A program made the position numbers and the translations under genes. DNA of 64,000 bases from Pseudoips prasinana (lineage: Eukaryota > Arthropoda > Insecta > Lepidoptera > Nolidae), in assembly GCA_951640165.1 (NCBI GenBank), contig OX621242.1, positions 11,773,501-11,837,500 on the forward strand, written 5' to 3'. Shown one piece after another: positions 33,058 to 43,874 of this stretch (positions are counted from its first letter, which is position 1; each line of letters starts with the position of its first letter). Under the pieces are notes generated by a model. The model made no database searches. It was not told the origin of the DNA and saw only the letters and a list, made by a program, of their open reading frames with translations.

Positions 33058-33240
33058 CAAAATTTCTTGGGACAACTAACACACTGCCATCTAAACCCAA
33101 AATAAGCTGAGCCATTACCATGGCAACCAGACAACTGATAAACATTCAAAATACATACATATCATTAATAAACTACACCCAGCCACAGAATAAACAAATC
33201 GTGTTCATCACACAAACATTTGGATTTGCAGTCAGGGTCC
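33058..33240 (-). mobile_element. SINE family 1, diverged
   Basis: TCTTGGGACAACTAACACAC...CCAAAATAAGCTGAGCC and an ACACCCAGCCACAG body. The head is lost after TTTGGATTTGC. Confidence 0.7.
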
Positions 33241-33589
33241 ATAAATAAATAAAGAGAAAAAGTAAAATAATTATAGTATAACGATATGTTTGGATTCTTC
33301 TTTACAGACTAATAAAAAACACTAAATATATTCCTATAGCAACGTTATTACAAACAAGCAATGTAATAACCACTACTTTCTATTTTAAACGAAAGTAAAG
33401 ACGTGTTATCAAAACTTTTTGTATTTAAAATTATTATTTCTCATTATTTTTGTACGTACGTACGTGCTTTATAATGCCGGTACTTTTAATTAACTCATTG
33501 TGAAGTATATTGCAGTGAGCGACGTATAGCCAAAATTAACATATTTTCGTAATTAGACATGCAAAGAAACGGTTAGTAAATAACAATAA
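33241..33589. other. No recognised feature
   Basis: AT-rich, with a GTACGTACGTACGTG tract near 33452. Confidence 0.5.
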
Positions 33590-33905
33590 TAGTCTCAATG
33601 GAGACAAGTCATCTGCGTGGGACATATTACAGTGCATTAGTATGTGTGCAAACACAGGGGCACTCTCATGATCCGATGGGATGACTAGCGACACGCCTGG
33701 CAAGAGGTCAGGTACAGGACCGACGGCTTTAAGTGCTCTCCGAGGCACGGGGGTATTATAACGCCAACTCCCGGACTTCGGGCTGATACTGAGAAATTTA
33801 ATTTCTACAGATATGTCCCAAAGACACTAATTGGCCCGACCCGGGATTTACCCCCAGGACCTCATTATCTGCGGATGACCACGCTACCGCTAGACCAACG
33901 AAGCA
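33590..33905 (-). mobile_element. SINE family 4, full length with clear tRNA-like head
   Basis: The minus-strand head reads TTGGTCTAGCGGTAGCGTGG (A box) and GTCCTGGGGGTAAATCCCGG (B box altered by the extra G and lost TTCGA). The conserved body runs to AATGGAGACAAGTC at the left. Confidence 0.85.
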
Positions 33906-34084
33906 GTCACATATATAATGAGAAGATGAAGAGAGTATATCTTTTTACTTGATGTTGATGATGATGATCATAGTCCAGGCGGTTCTCGGCCACTACGACT
34001 GTTATTTTTATTTGTCCTAATGACTTATGACCCTAGCTGGTCTGCCGTTTCATGTGCACTCATAAAGACACGCACAGCGCAGCA

Positions 34085-34420
34085 CAGTGTCTGGTTTGTT
34101 AGAATAAACGCGCCACTACGAGAGTCTAAGAGAGGCAGGTCACAGCGTTCATTCACCCAAAGAGCAGCCCGCCTGGGGAAGTACCTTACAGAAAACATTC
34201 CTTAATAATAACGTCAACAATTTTAATGTTGTGTTTCTGCTTGTGAGTAAGGTCATCAGAGCCCATCGGGGTGGGGGGAGGGGCAGCAACACTTGTTTGT
34301 TGACTCTTAAAGGCCGGCAATGCACCCGCGATCCCTCTGGTGTTGCGAGTGTTAATGGGCGGCGATGATCACTTACCATCAGGTGACCCTCTTGCACGTT
34401 TGTCGTCCTCTGATATAAAA
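34085..34420 (+). mobile_element. LINE 3' end, CR1-like lepidopteran family
   Basis: A short ORF end (RSFTQRAARLGKYLTENIP, resembling the LWNxLP end of LINE proteins) is followed by a 3' UTR with AAAGGCCGGCAATGCACCC and CACTTACCATCAGGTGACC, and an AT-rich tail. Same family as 26462-26582. Confidence 0.7.
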
Positions 34421-34699
34421 ATAAAACAAAAAACTACAAAATCCAGACAGTTGCCTGGTATTATTTTTTTATTTCATACAAACCTTTATAACAAAAACGA
34501 GCACATATATAATATTTGCTATTCTGTTCGCATTAACTCGAACTAAATGTATTTAATTGTACTGAAAACTGTATCAACATTACTGGTGTAGTTTTATTTA
34601 AACCAAAATTTTATAACAACAAAAGTCATGCAACTGTTGCACAACTTTTCTATTGTTTACATTTTAATATAATGTTGCCGATTTTGGTATAAAAAGAAT
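34421..34699. other. No recognised feature
   Basis: AT-rich spacer. Confidence 0.5.
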
Positions 34700-35035
34700 T
34701 ATGTGTTTTCACAGCGTTTCCAATGCCCAAGTCTCAACTCGCTACATCCATATCATCGATCCTGCTAAATCAAGCTAATCTTAGACATTTTTAATTATTC
34801 TATGTATTCCTTTTTTACTTTTTATTATTATTTTGTATTAGTTTAAGTTTACATTAAGTTCACCTATTGTTACACCTAACTACCCTGTTTTCCCTTTCCT
34901 TCGTCTATCCACTCCATAATTGGTTGTCCGGAAGAAATCGCAGTAGCGACAAGACAGCTCTTTGTGCCTAATTTATGTATGCTTATTTTAATTTTAAGTA
35001 TGGTGTACAATAAAGAGTATTGTACTAACTTACTT
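34700..35035 (+). mobile_element. LINE 3' UTR with AATAAAGAGTATTGTA end
   Basis: Contains GGTTGTCCGGAAGAAATCGC...GCGACAAGACAGC and ends ACAATAAAGAGTATTGTAC followed by an (ACTT)-like tail. It matches the minus-strand end at 2085-2290. Confidence 0.6.
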
Positions 35036-35384
35036 ACTAATTCTACCTCACACGTAACTGATGAACTAACAACCTGTCACCAATTACACAATCTTTAAAC
35101 AATATCGCTGCAATCAATGAGCACCTACTTGCTATATACTTAGACAGATTTAGCCAGTTAACCCACTCATTAGTTCCGTGGTAAATGGTGACACATGGTC
35201 GCTTTCATAATCACATTAAAAGAGCATACATGGAGACACGTATTATAATAAAACTTGAATGCTTAAACACACTAAGTTTTATTACTATTATGTAGGTGTC
35301 ATCGATCGGCATTGTTTCTAGAAACATGGCGGATTGATGTTTTACAGTTCGTCACAACTGCTGAAAAGTCTGCTAGACAAGCCT
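35036..35384. other. No recognised feature
   Basis: No frame or repeat end was seen. Confidence 0.45.
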
Positions 35385-35680
35385 CCCCTTAATTATCTTG
35401 GGGGATTCGCCACGCTTATGACGGGTTGGCGATCGCTATGGTCATAGTATACCGAAAGAAGCTGCTGCCTGTCCTCTGGCATATATTCCCTCGTGTCGCC
35501 CCCCACGGGATGAGATGGGGTGATAATATTCTGATATTCATAGCACAGTTCGCAAAGCGTTATTCTAAACTGAATGCTGGACAATCATAAAATTGATCGT
35601 CCGGCGGGGATCGAACCAGCACCTTCTAGCAATGCGGGGTAGGATTTCTGCCGTCCAACTAGGAACGATATTCACACGAT
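35385..35680 (-). mobile_element. SINE family 5, full length
   Basis: The only copy with both parts. A tRNA-like head lies at the right (minus-strand CCTAGTTGGACGGCAG and a GGTGCTGGTTCGATCCCC B box). The body to the left has CACCCCATCTCATCCCGTGG and GATCGCCAACCCGTC. It ends GGGGAGGCTTGTC, resembling the RTE 3' end. Confidence 0.78.
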
Positions 35681-36010
35681 ACATCAGTAGGCCATATTTG
35701 GTCATGGCCTTCACACATAAAGTACTAAAACAATTAAATAACATTATTGTAATTGTATCAAATATATAAAAAGGTTTATAGATATTAAGTCTTATTTTTT
35801 GTAACCAAAGTGCTGGCCATTTTTAGGGTTAAAGAATCAACATTATTCGACCAGTTTTTATTCGCCTTTTACGATACCCATGGAATGGTATGGGGTTATT
35901 CTATAATCGGTTTGACCACATAACTGAAAATCGCCGCTAAACGTGAAGATAATTGAAGTGAGATAGATATATGTGAGCAAAAACAACAATCAATAAAATG
36001 TTACTGTTTC
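35681..36010. other. No recognised feature
   Basis: AT-rich. Confidence 0.45.
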
Positions 36011-36123
36011 ATCATCATCATATCAACCGAAAGACGTCCACTGCTGGACTAAGGCCTCCCCCAAAGATCTCCAGATCTCCTCTCCTCTATTCGCATTCAG
36101 CAGTTTCCAGTGACCCCCACTGT
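36011..36123 (-). mobile_element. RTE-type LINE 3' end
   Basis: CATCATCATCATATCAACCG and CCACTGCTGGACTAAGGCC at the left, C-terminal coding remnant to the right. It directly abuts a Helitron start at 36128. Confidence 0.8.
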
Positions 36124-36531
36124 ATTATCTATACATATAATAAATCTGTAGAAAAATCATTTTTGTACATGAAAAGAAAATCCAAAAAAAATAGCCAGGG
36201 TATTAAAGGACAACCAATAGAACCCATTTCCAGCATTTTTAGAATTTTTGTCTGTTTGTCTGTTTATATGTTCGGGTATCACGTAAAATATACGAAAGCA
36301 ATGTAGATAACTTTTATACACAACGATTGAGCGTAACTTGAGGTAACATTTAGTTTTTGATTTATTGCAATCGGTTCAGTCTATCAAAAGATATTAGATT
36401 TTAAAGTAATCATGGACAAAAATAACACACATTTCGGTACTTCAAGATGAACTAATGTTTATAGTTGAACTAAACTGTCCGATAGATGTCTTTGTGCATA
36501 TTATGACATCTCTTTTCTGAATGAACTAGGT

Positions 36532-37065
36532 TGATAGTTGATTTTTGTTTCGATAGATGACGTTGTGTATTTCTTTTGACTCGCGGTGTTAATTTTGCCC
36601 GTGTTTGCTGATTGCATGAGTTACGTAGGGTTTTGAATGTTCTGAATTGTTTCGAAATAAGGTCTTGGCTGCCTAGAAGTATGTCGTTGTCCAAAATTGG
36701 TTATTAAAAATCTGTTTTCTTTGGGCAAATTGAATTATGTAGAAGGTTGGATTTTTTATAATTTCATTTTAAATTATTGATAGTTGATTTTTATTTCGAT
36801 ACATGTCGTTGTGCTTGATAGTTGATATTTATTTCGATAGATGTCGTTGTGCATTGCTTTTGACCCGCGGTGTTAAGATTTGCCCGTGTTTGCTAATTGC
36901 ATGAGTTACGTAGGTCTTAGAATGTTCCGAATTGTTTCGAAATAAGGTTTTGGTTGGCTAGAAGTATGTCGTTGTCCAAAATTGGTTATTAAAATATTCT
37001 GTATTCTTTGGGCAAATTGAATTATGTACATGGTTGGATTTGTTTTAATTTAATTTTAAATTATA
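36532..37065. repeat. Tandem duplication, 284-bp period
   Basis: A unit from TGATAGTTGATTTTTGTTTCG to an AT-rich end at 36532-36777 recurs at 36816-37065. A third 37-bp partial start lies between them. Landmarks in both copies are TTTGCCCGTGTTTGCT, CATGAGTTACGTAGG and GTATGTCGTTGTCC. Confidence 0.9.
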
Positions 37066-37194
37066 ATGTCAATCGATCGAAAGTTTGTGCTGTCGATTCG
37101 TTTGTAACGCGAATGTACAGACGATTCGAATTTTATTGAGCCTGTCCGATTGGTATTTGAATGTAGTAAATTAACCCGGTCTCTCATAATTTTC

Positions 37195-37690
37195 TTAGCA
37201 CAAATCTATATACCTACCTATGTAAAAGAGGAAACTGACTGACTGACATATCAACGCACAGCCTGAACGGCTGGGGTTAGAGACTTGAAATTTTGCCGGT
37301 AGGTACTTTTTATGACGTATGCATTCACTAAGGAAGGGGTTTTTGGAAATACTAACCCTAAAGGGGTAAAACAGAGAATGAAAGATAATGAAAGATTTTG
37401 AAGTTAAAGGCATTGAAACTGATATTTAGTAGTTCAGCCAAAAATAAAAATAAATATTTTAGAATTTTTGAAAATTCCACTCCAAGTGCGTAAAATAGGA
37501 GATGTAAGTTTGTATGAAAAGTGTATAATTTTTTATGTGAAAAGCATGAAAATTGGTATTTGGCCTTTCCGTTAAAAATAAAAAATATGTATTTCAGGAT
37601 TTTAGGAATTTCCACTCCTAAGGGCGCATAATAGGGGATGTATGTTGCGTGTGGGTATACCTATAATGGTTGTGAGACTTCAAGTCAAAA
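37195..37690 (+). repeat. Helitron-like 5' segment with internal repeats
   Basis: TCTATATACCTACCTATG, then GACTGACTGACATATCAACG and CAGCCTGAACGGCTGGGGTT, a motif set common in arthropod Helitron/TE ends. Downstream, two copies of an ATTCCACTCC(AAG)...GGGGATGTA-like block lie about 130 bp apart. The short frames have no domain. Confidence 0.5.
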
Positions 37691-37734
37691 CTTTGCATCG
37701 TGTTATAGAGTCTACTATTATGCCTGGATTCGCC

Positions 37735-37985
37735 CAGGCAGAAGCAGTGTTCGTGTCACGTATTCCGTTAGTTCCAAATGATCTCCCTTTTCAGTTTAAA
37801 ATACTGTAATTCCCTATCACTTTTATAGGGAATTACAGTATTTTAAACTGAAAAGGGAGATCATGTGTCGCGATAACCATCAACAAATTGCAAAGGCAAA
37901 CCCTCAAGTTAGCTGGAATTGACTTGAGGAAGGCGGGCAGGTTCACGTGGCGTGCTCACGTGTGAGTTCATCCCACAGTCTGATC
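37735..37985 (+). pseudogene. Helitron helicase C-terminal block, copy A
   Basis: Reads VFVSRIPLVPNDLPFQFKIL, a stop, then after a palindrome AITINKLQRQTLKLAGIDL and, in a shifted frame, ACSRVSSSHSLI. This order matches the last helicase motifs of Pif1-like Helitron helicase (QFPV.L.AMTINKSQGQTL..GVDL...YVA.SRV). It is broken by the palindrome and at least one frameshift. It lies upstream of more N-terminal material (copy B), so the order is inverted relative to a normal protein. Confidence 0.8.
37778..37864. repeat. Perfect palindrome, 40-bp arms, 7-base loop
   Basis: Left arm 37778-37817 starts ATGATCTCCCTTTTCAG; right arm 37825-37864 is its exact reverse complement; the loop is CACTTTT. 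The left arm is the coding sequence of the helicase block, so the right arm is an inverted duplicate of it. Confidence 0.97.
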
Positions 37986-39142
37986 CATGTAGAGCGAGGA
38001 CCTACGTCTTTTGCTGAGCGCCGTAAAGTGGATGATATTGAACATCCCACATACCAGGCCGCTTGCAGAGCACGCCATTTATTAGTTGGAGGTAAGCATT
38101 GGGATGACGCTCTAGCGGAAGCATGCGTGAGCGATAGTCCACATCGCTTGCGACATTTGTTTGCCATCTTACTGACCTTTTGTGCGTTATCGGACGCTAA
38201 ACAGTTATGGCAAAAGTACCATGACAAGTTTGCTGAAGATTTTATGAGACATGTACAACTAAATACTGATGGACAAATTACTGACAGGGTACGTGAAAAT
38301 TGTCACAACAGGTCCTTATTGGCTATTCAAATGATAGTTATAAGTATAGGAGGGAACCCGATCAGTCAGAGGCTGCGAAAAGGCACTGGAGTTTTTTATT
38401 GTTAAAAATAGGCGATGGCACATACCCCGTACAAGAAGATGGAAAAGTTATTTTGATTGGTAATCTCTGTTCTTAGGTTACACCACAGCAAGAGCTAATT
38501 TCTTCTGTGTACGGAGATACCACAAACTTGGGAAATCAAGCCGGTTCTTGGCTATGTCAGCGAGCTATTTTGACTCCCCACAATGACCAAGCTGCGGCAA
38601 TTAATTTCAAAATATTGAGTCATGCGTCCGGTAATAGTAGACAATATAGCTCAATAAATACATTTATGGAAGAAGATAACGCCACGCACTACCCGGTAGA
38701 ATTTTGGATTCCCTCAGCACGTCCGGACTTTCAGCCCACAAAATAGTTTTAAAAATTGGTGTACCAATCATTCTCCTCAGAAATTAATGTCCTCCCAAAC
38801 TTTGTAACGGCACTCGGCTCAAAGTCACAAATCTGCAACATTATCGAAGCTGAAATATTAACAGGTTGCGGCGCCGGTGATATTGTTTTTATTCCAAGGA
38901 TACCTATAATTCCTAAAAACTTTCCTTTCTCTTTCAAACGAGTGCAATTCCCAGTCAGTCTCTGTTATGCCATGACGATTAGTAAAGCTCAGGTCCAGAC
39001 ATTATCCATTGCGGGGGTGGACCTAAGTATTGGATGCTTTTCCCATGGTCAACTATACGTAGCTCTTTCACGCGTAAACAACCCCAATAACGTTTTTGTG
39101 TACGCTCCAGATGGTTCCACACGTAAAATAAAGAAGCACTAA
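37985..39142 (+). pseudogene. Helitron helicase, copy B, internally deleted
   Basis: In order: HVERGPTSFAERRKVDDIEHP...QAACRARHLL (region before the ATPase core), SPHRLRHLFAILLTFC and LWQKYHDKFAEDF. There is then a jump to KIGDGTYPVQEDGKV, WLCQRAILTPHNDQAAAIN, YPVEFW, IPRIPIIPKNFPFSFKRVQF, AMTISKAQVQTLSIAGVDL and FSHGQLYVALSRV. The ATP-binding Walker A and B motifs expected in the jump are missing. Stops lie near 38403, 38476 and 38744. In intact elements this helicase unwinds DNA for rolling-circle transposition. It ends 104 bases before the Helitron terminus. Confidence 0.88.
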
Positions 39143-39264
39143 ATTAAATAAAAAAATGTTTTCGGTATCCTCCCACCGCGCTTTACACTAAAAAATACAT
39201 TGTTAAGTTCCGACATCCACGCGAACGAAGTCGCGGGCACAGCTAGTAATATAATATATTTCAT

Positions 39265-39375
39265 ATTTACTGTTATGGACACCGCTGAATTGTGGAATGG
39301 CATGCAATTGTGGAAATCTTTGGGGGAGGCTTTGTACAGCAGTAGATGTCTTTCAGCGGATATGATGATGATGAG
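39265..39375 (+). mobile_element. RTE-type LINE 3' end
   Basis: GCAATTGTGGAAATCTTTGG...CAGCAGTAGATGTC and an ATGATGATGATG tail, just outside the Helitron end. Confidence 0.75.
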
Positions 39376-39578
39376 CGTTATGTTTCTGACATACATACAA
39401 TAAATAAAGGTATTCAAAAAAATCCAATACATTACGAATTCTTATATGGTAGGATAGAAACCATTATCTCTCGATAATTAATTCGTGCGTCCGATACTAG
39501 ACCGTTTTTCGCGTCTTGTATCGCACGCGATTTTTCAGTTCAACTGTAACACTTTAGCATGCTAAAGTACCTAGTATG

Positions 39579-39662
39579 AAATCACAGAGGAACAAACTAG
39601 TCTATGCTGTCATATACACACTAGTCTATGCAGTCATATAATAGTGTGTTTCTCTGTGATTT
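39579..39662. mobile_element. Tiny fold-back MITE-like element (MITE-5)
   Basis: 20-bp imperfect inverted ends (AAATCACAGAGGAACAAACT; AAATCACAGAGAAACACACT on the other strand) around a duplicated CACTAGTCTATGC(A/T)GTCATATA core. A TTTAGCATGCTAAAG palindrome lies just to the left. Confidence 0.7.
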
Positions 39663-40335
39663 AATAGATATTAGAATGGGTATTATCTCCCACCACGACC
39701 AATATTTGGCCTCGAAAATCGATCTCCGATTTTTTAAACGAAACCTCACATCATATAGTCATAAGATACTAATGTAAACAGAACTAGAAGGGAGATTTAA
39801 AAAAAAATTACGACGAAAAAGAAAGATTGAAATAAAAAAATTGGACTCCATTCGCGGTACTGTTTTACAGTCTCAATTTGTACCTAAAACAAATTTAAGT
39901 TAACCTTAAAAACCCATGCACTTAGAAACCGCACAGAGATTGCCTAATCAACCTCATCATTTGTCAACTAGAAGGTCACTGACCCAAGCCATTTAACGTC
40001 TATCACATGTAGAGATTACAAATCATTCTACCACATTTAATGTATAAAACCGCATCCAATGTCATTATAAGTAAATTACGAGACAGAGATCTAAATGGCC
40101 ACAAACAGGACGTAGACGTCCTTAGACCTATATTTTAATCTAGATAAAGCAATCTTGATGTTGTGACATACTACAAAAATCTGGAACGTCTGAGTCTTAA
40201 GGGGCTGACAATCCCAACTTTATCGTATCTATCACACTAGTCTCATATTTAATTGTTATATAAGTTATTTAAATATTAAGCAGTTATTGTGTAGTAAAAT
40301 GTTAAACATATGTAATATCTGTGCCGTTGTCATTG
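39663..40335. other. No recognised feature
   Basis: No coding or repeat signature was recognised. Confidence 0.45.
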
Positions 40336-40339
40336 TACA

Positions 40340-40500
40340 ATATCAGCCGAAAGACGCCCACCGCTGCACAAAGGCAGGAGTGGGCGTCGTGGGTGTGGAG
40401 GTCTTTGGGGGACCAAAGACCTCCACAATTGCCGGTCTTACACTATTTGCATCCATTGACCCTCACAAGATCATCGGTCCATCTAGTAGGGACAAGATTA
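40340..40500 (-). mobile_element. RTE-type LINE 3' end with internal fold-back
   Basis: ATATCAGCCGAAAGACGCCC at the left and CCACAATTGCCGGTCTTAC further on, as in other copies. Between them 40394-40427 is an inverted repeat with 15-bp arms and a 4-base loop that replaces the usual sequence. Confidence 0.8.
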
Positions 40501-40584
40501 ACTACCTAGGACGGGACTAAATAGGATGAACAGAAAACTTTAAAAACACGTAAAAAGGCAGAGATGGGTGACGACCAATAGGGG

Positions 40585-40850
40585 TTTTTTTTTAAAGACT
40601 ACGCCCGCACTTGTGAATTTAATCTCTGTGTCGCGGGGTACTTTACAAACATATAATAGACGGACACAAATTACATCCTTTCAATTCTGAGTGGCTCCGT
40701 TTCGGAGGGCATGTTAAGCTCTCGGTCCCTGTTGTAGTCCACAGGCAATAGTCGTTGAGCCATGTCAGAGGCCTACAGGGCTTACCAAGTCTGACACTAG
40801 AGTAACCACTGCCCATACGCCAAGTAAGGCTATATAATCTGTACATACAC
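40585..40850 (-). mobile_element. SINE family 2 tail joined to another SINE-like body
   Basis: AAAGACTACGCCCGCACTTG...GTCGCGGGGTAC is the family 2 tail. After about 40690 the sequence changes to an unrelated GGGCATGTTAAGCTCTCGG...CACAGGCAATAG body resembling other lepidopteran SINEs. No head is recognisable. Confidence 0.6.
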
Positions 40851-40860
40851 TGAACAATGA

Positions 40861-41702
40861 AGAAAAACGTGGATGGTGAATATACATATGTATGTAAAAC
40901 TCTATTTAATGTTGGCCTCGTTGTAGCCTTCAGAAGTGGTATCAGACGAAATGATTAACTTTTATTACCCATTAACCAGAACTATCAAAGTATGTTTTAC
41001 CTCTTATATAAACATAAACCCACAAGTTCAAGTACAATGTAATACTATAGTAGTTAAACTACCGCTGTGCCTTGACGAGACTTTGGTACCAGTAATCACC
41101 TATAAAAATCGTTACATACTGTAGATGTATGTAACGATAATCAGAGACGATAGATATCAGAAGCTGAATTTGAAAGCTGCTTGATCATCTTTTTTTATCT
41201 TAATTATTTGGAAAACAAACAGTTGTACAACATGAGTTTATAAATTAAAAGTAATAACACTGTATAATGTTAGGAGTACAACCCACGGCGTTTTCACAGA
41301 TTACTAAAACAAAAACAATAATAATGTTTAGAGTGCTGTGAAGTGTAATGCTAAGAGGTTATACACTACAATATAGGCTGTTTATAGCTAGTTAAAACGT
41401 AATATACAAAGAAAACTAATACAAAATATCAAACAATACAATAATAACAACCTACTTATAAGTCTACAGCTAAATTCCAAACAACATTGGGAAAAAAAGA
41501 GATAGAAAAGTAATAAACAAACAGTTACATAAACCGGACGATAAACAATCAATGTCTGTCATATGTGCCTAACCTTGAAGAAGGTTTTAATTATTTTTTT
41601 TTAATCTTAGTTACATCTCTGTGAGTTTCGAGATCAGATGGCAACAACTCGATCAATTCTGGTAGGGAAAGGAAAAGGCAAGAAAAATAGACAAGGCTAA
41701 AG
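40861..41702. other. No recognised feature apart from one fold-back
   Basis: A perfect inverted repeat with 12-bp arms and a 7-base loop lies at 41108-41138 (ATCGTTACATAC). The rest is AT-rich without a gene. Confidence 0.55.
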
Positions 41703-41770
41703 CTAGGCCTGTTAGTTCAGTGGTTAGTGACCCTGCCTGCTTAGACAAAAGTCGTGGGTTCGATCTATTA
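41703..41770 (+). mobile_element. SINE family 3-like tRNA head
   Basis: GCCTGTTAGTTCAGTGG as A box and GTCGTGGGTTCGATC as B box on the plus strand, then no family body. It could be mistaken for a tRNA gene, but the acceptor stem does not pair. Confidence 0.55.
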
Positions 41771-41991
41771 ATTTAAAAAAATATATGTAGTAAGATCCAA
41801 ATCCAATCAGCCCCGGATCCATACAATCTCAGCCCATACGAATCTTATCCTAATCAAAAACCTAGCTTAAGGAAATATAACTGCAAATTCGATACTCATA
41901 AATCAAGCTCCAAACGCGACTTTAGCCGTAAGCGATGTTCAACTAACTAAGAAATTTACTGTACCTATCCGCTTCACCTCATTTATAATGT

Positions 41992-42315
41992 ATAGCTGTG
42001 CCCCGCGGTTTAACCCGCGTCAAATTTTATAAATAATCACAGCTCCCCCGTAGGTTACAGCGTGATAATATGTAGCCTTTATGTTGTACCGACCGTAATA
42101 TTCATGCAAAATTTTAAGCAAATACATGCATTACTTTTTGAGTTTAGCCCGGACATACATACAGATATACAGATAGACAGACAGACAGACAAAAATTCTA
42201 AAAACTATATTTTTGGCTTCGATATCGATTGCGCATAGATCACGCCCCAAAAATCCTTTTTAAAATTTTTCAATGTACAGTTTTGACTTTCCTACGATTT
42301 TATTATATGTATAGA
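41992..42315 (-). mobile_element. Non-autonomous Helitron, full length
   Basis: The minus-strand start TCTATACATATAATAAAATC is at 42315. The end GCGGGGCACAGCTATA is at 41992, so the canonical CTAG has mutated. A CAGACAGACAGAC tract lies inside. Confidence 0.88.
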
Positions 42316-42417
42316 TTGTAAGGTACGGTTACAGTCTGGTCAAAGTATATCATTATGTTAGGCTCCAAGAGTGCTACGACTATGGATCAAGAGAGGACAT
42401 AAGGAGGCCACTCTTAC

Positions 42418-42783
42418 ATACATACATACATAGACTCACGCCTGTTTCCCAGAGGGGTAGGCAGAGACAACGGATTTCCATTTGTCACGATCTTTGCATA
42501 CTTCTTTTGCCTCGATTACTGTCATTATATTCTTCATACATGCTCGCCGGTTTAGGGTACTTCTGACCTGCCCTTTCTTGAGAACATCTCCAATTTGGTC
42601 AGAGAATGTTCGACGTGGTCTTCCCCTTCCGGTTGTCCCATTCACACAGGCCAGGTATACTTCTTTTGTCAATCTTCTTTCATTCATCCTTTCTAAATGG
42701 CCAAACCATCTCAGCATGCCTTTTTCAATCTTTGTGACTACATCCTCTTTCACACCACTTTTCACGCCACTCTTAACGAGCAT
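42418..42783 (-). pseudogene. LINE ORF2 C-terminal end (RTE-like)
   Basis: The minus-strand frame reads [20 protein letters not shown], then [20 protein letters not shown] and [18 protein letters not shown] to a stop, followed by a (TATG)n tail (TACATACATACATACATA on the plus strand). This is a common C-terminal motif set of arthropod LINEs of RTE/craft-like type (WFGHLxRM, GRGRPxxxW). It is 5'-truncated and has no catalytic part. Confidence 0.82.
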
Positions 42784-42824
42784 TAATACCCAATGTTTTA
42801 TTAAAATAAAACACCCGATCTGGG

Positions 42825-42905
42825 CAGTACCTACTTCCCCGTATGGCTTAGTTTGGGATCAAATGGCCGTGAATAATGTCCCAGAATATAATTGTTATTA
42901 TATCA
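42825..42905 (+). mobile_element. SINE family 1 tail
   Basis: TTAGTTTGGGATCAAATGGCC and GAATAATGTCCCAGAATAT, then an ATTATTATAT tail. Confidence 0.7.
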
Positions 42906-43077
42906 AACTATAGTACCAACAAAAATATATATTATTTATCACACCGATTGGTTTTAGTTCACGCAACTAGATTACATATCATAAATTATTCATTTATTGT
43001 ACACCTGTTCAAAGTGTGACATTTGCACTCCGTCAGAGCTACAAAATGGACTGTCTTGTTTGTAAAATATAACGTTA

Positions 43078-43215
43078 CTAGCTGTGCCCCTCGGTTTCAC
43101 CCGCGTTAAACTTTATAAATTATAGCCTATGTGTTATTCTGATGTATAAGGTATATTATTGTAAAGTTCCATTAAAATCCATTGGGTAGTTTTTACGTGA
43201 AAGAGTAACAAATTT
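43078..43215 (-). mobile_element. Helitron 3' fragment
   Basis: A plus-strand CTAGCTGTGCCCCTCGG end at the left, then TTATAGCCTATGTGTTATTC as in the 25.7 and 60.1 kb subfamily. The 5' end is missing. Confidence 0.75.
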
Positions 43216-43220
43216 CAAAT

Positions 43221-43526
43221 TTAGCATTAGCATCCCTTAAAAATGGTCCGTGGAGGACTAAAACACGTGTTGGGTATCGTACCGGCGCATGCAATTTGCA
43301 TTTTTGTATTGTCCTTCTTGCATGTGCATATTCCTTGCATGCATATTGCATCCCGGCTTGATTAAACTGACAATTATCGTAATTAACACATAAATTACAT
43401 ATTTATTTTGTATTTTGAATGTTATGGATTTCCACGAAGTAACGCCTGATGCCATTACCTAAATATGAAAAATATATAGTGTTAATTCGTCAGTCCCCCA
43501 CGGAACATTTTCAAGGGACCCTAATG
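43221..43526. mobile_element. MITE-like element with about 30-bp terminal inverted repeats (MITE-3)
   Basis: The left end, TTAGCATCCCTTAAAAATGG followed by TCCGTGGAGG, pairs with the right end CCCCACGGAACATTTTCAAG followed by GGACCCTAA. The interior has paired GCATGCAATTTGCA / TTGCATGTGCAT words. It has no coding sequence. Confidence 0.75.
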
Positions 43527-43548
43527 TCGAATTCGACCACTCGACCAG

Positions 43549-43805
43549 TTAGCATTCCTTGAAAATGGTCCGTGGAGGTCTGAAACACGTGTTGGGCATA
43601 GTACCGGCGCATGTTATTTGCATTTCTATATTGTCCTTCTCGCATGTGCATATTTTTGCGGGCGGGAGGGCGGTGGATATTGCATTCCGGCTTGATTAAA
43701 CTGACAATTATCGGAATTAACTTTTCATATTAGTATTTATTTTGTTTTTTAATGTTATGGATTTCCACGAAGTAACGCCTGATACCATTACCTAAATATG
43801 TAATG
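43549..43805. repeat. Second, partial copy of MITE-3 in tandem
   Basis: Repeats the first copy from TTAGCATTCCTTGAAAATGG onward at a 322-bp offset, through ATGTTATGGATTTCCACG to CCATTACCTAAATATG. The right inverted end is missing. Confidence 0.85.
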
Positions 43806-43874
43806 TATAATTGCTCTGAGCATGACCACGTACGCGCCGCGGCCATACGGCACACTCCATTTCCCTTCTCTCGC

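Larger units (their letters stand above)
36128..39246 (+). mobile_element. Decayed, composite helicase-bearing Helitron
   Basis: A typical Helitron start (TCTATACATATAATAAATC) at 36128, a second start-like segment at about 37203, rearranged helicase pieces, and a canonical 3' end at 39246 (GCGAACGAAGTCGCGGGC, CAGCTAG, then T). No Rep (HUH) nuclease motif was found, nor Walker A/B of the helicase. Whether one element spans the whole interval or two nested copies do is unresolved. Confidence 0.7.

Noticed and set aside
37947..38405. 152-codon frame as an intact DNA helicase gene
   Set aside because: It is a fusion of two out-of-order Helitron helicase fragments and lacks Walker motifs.
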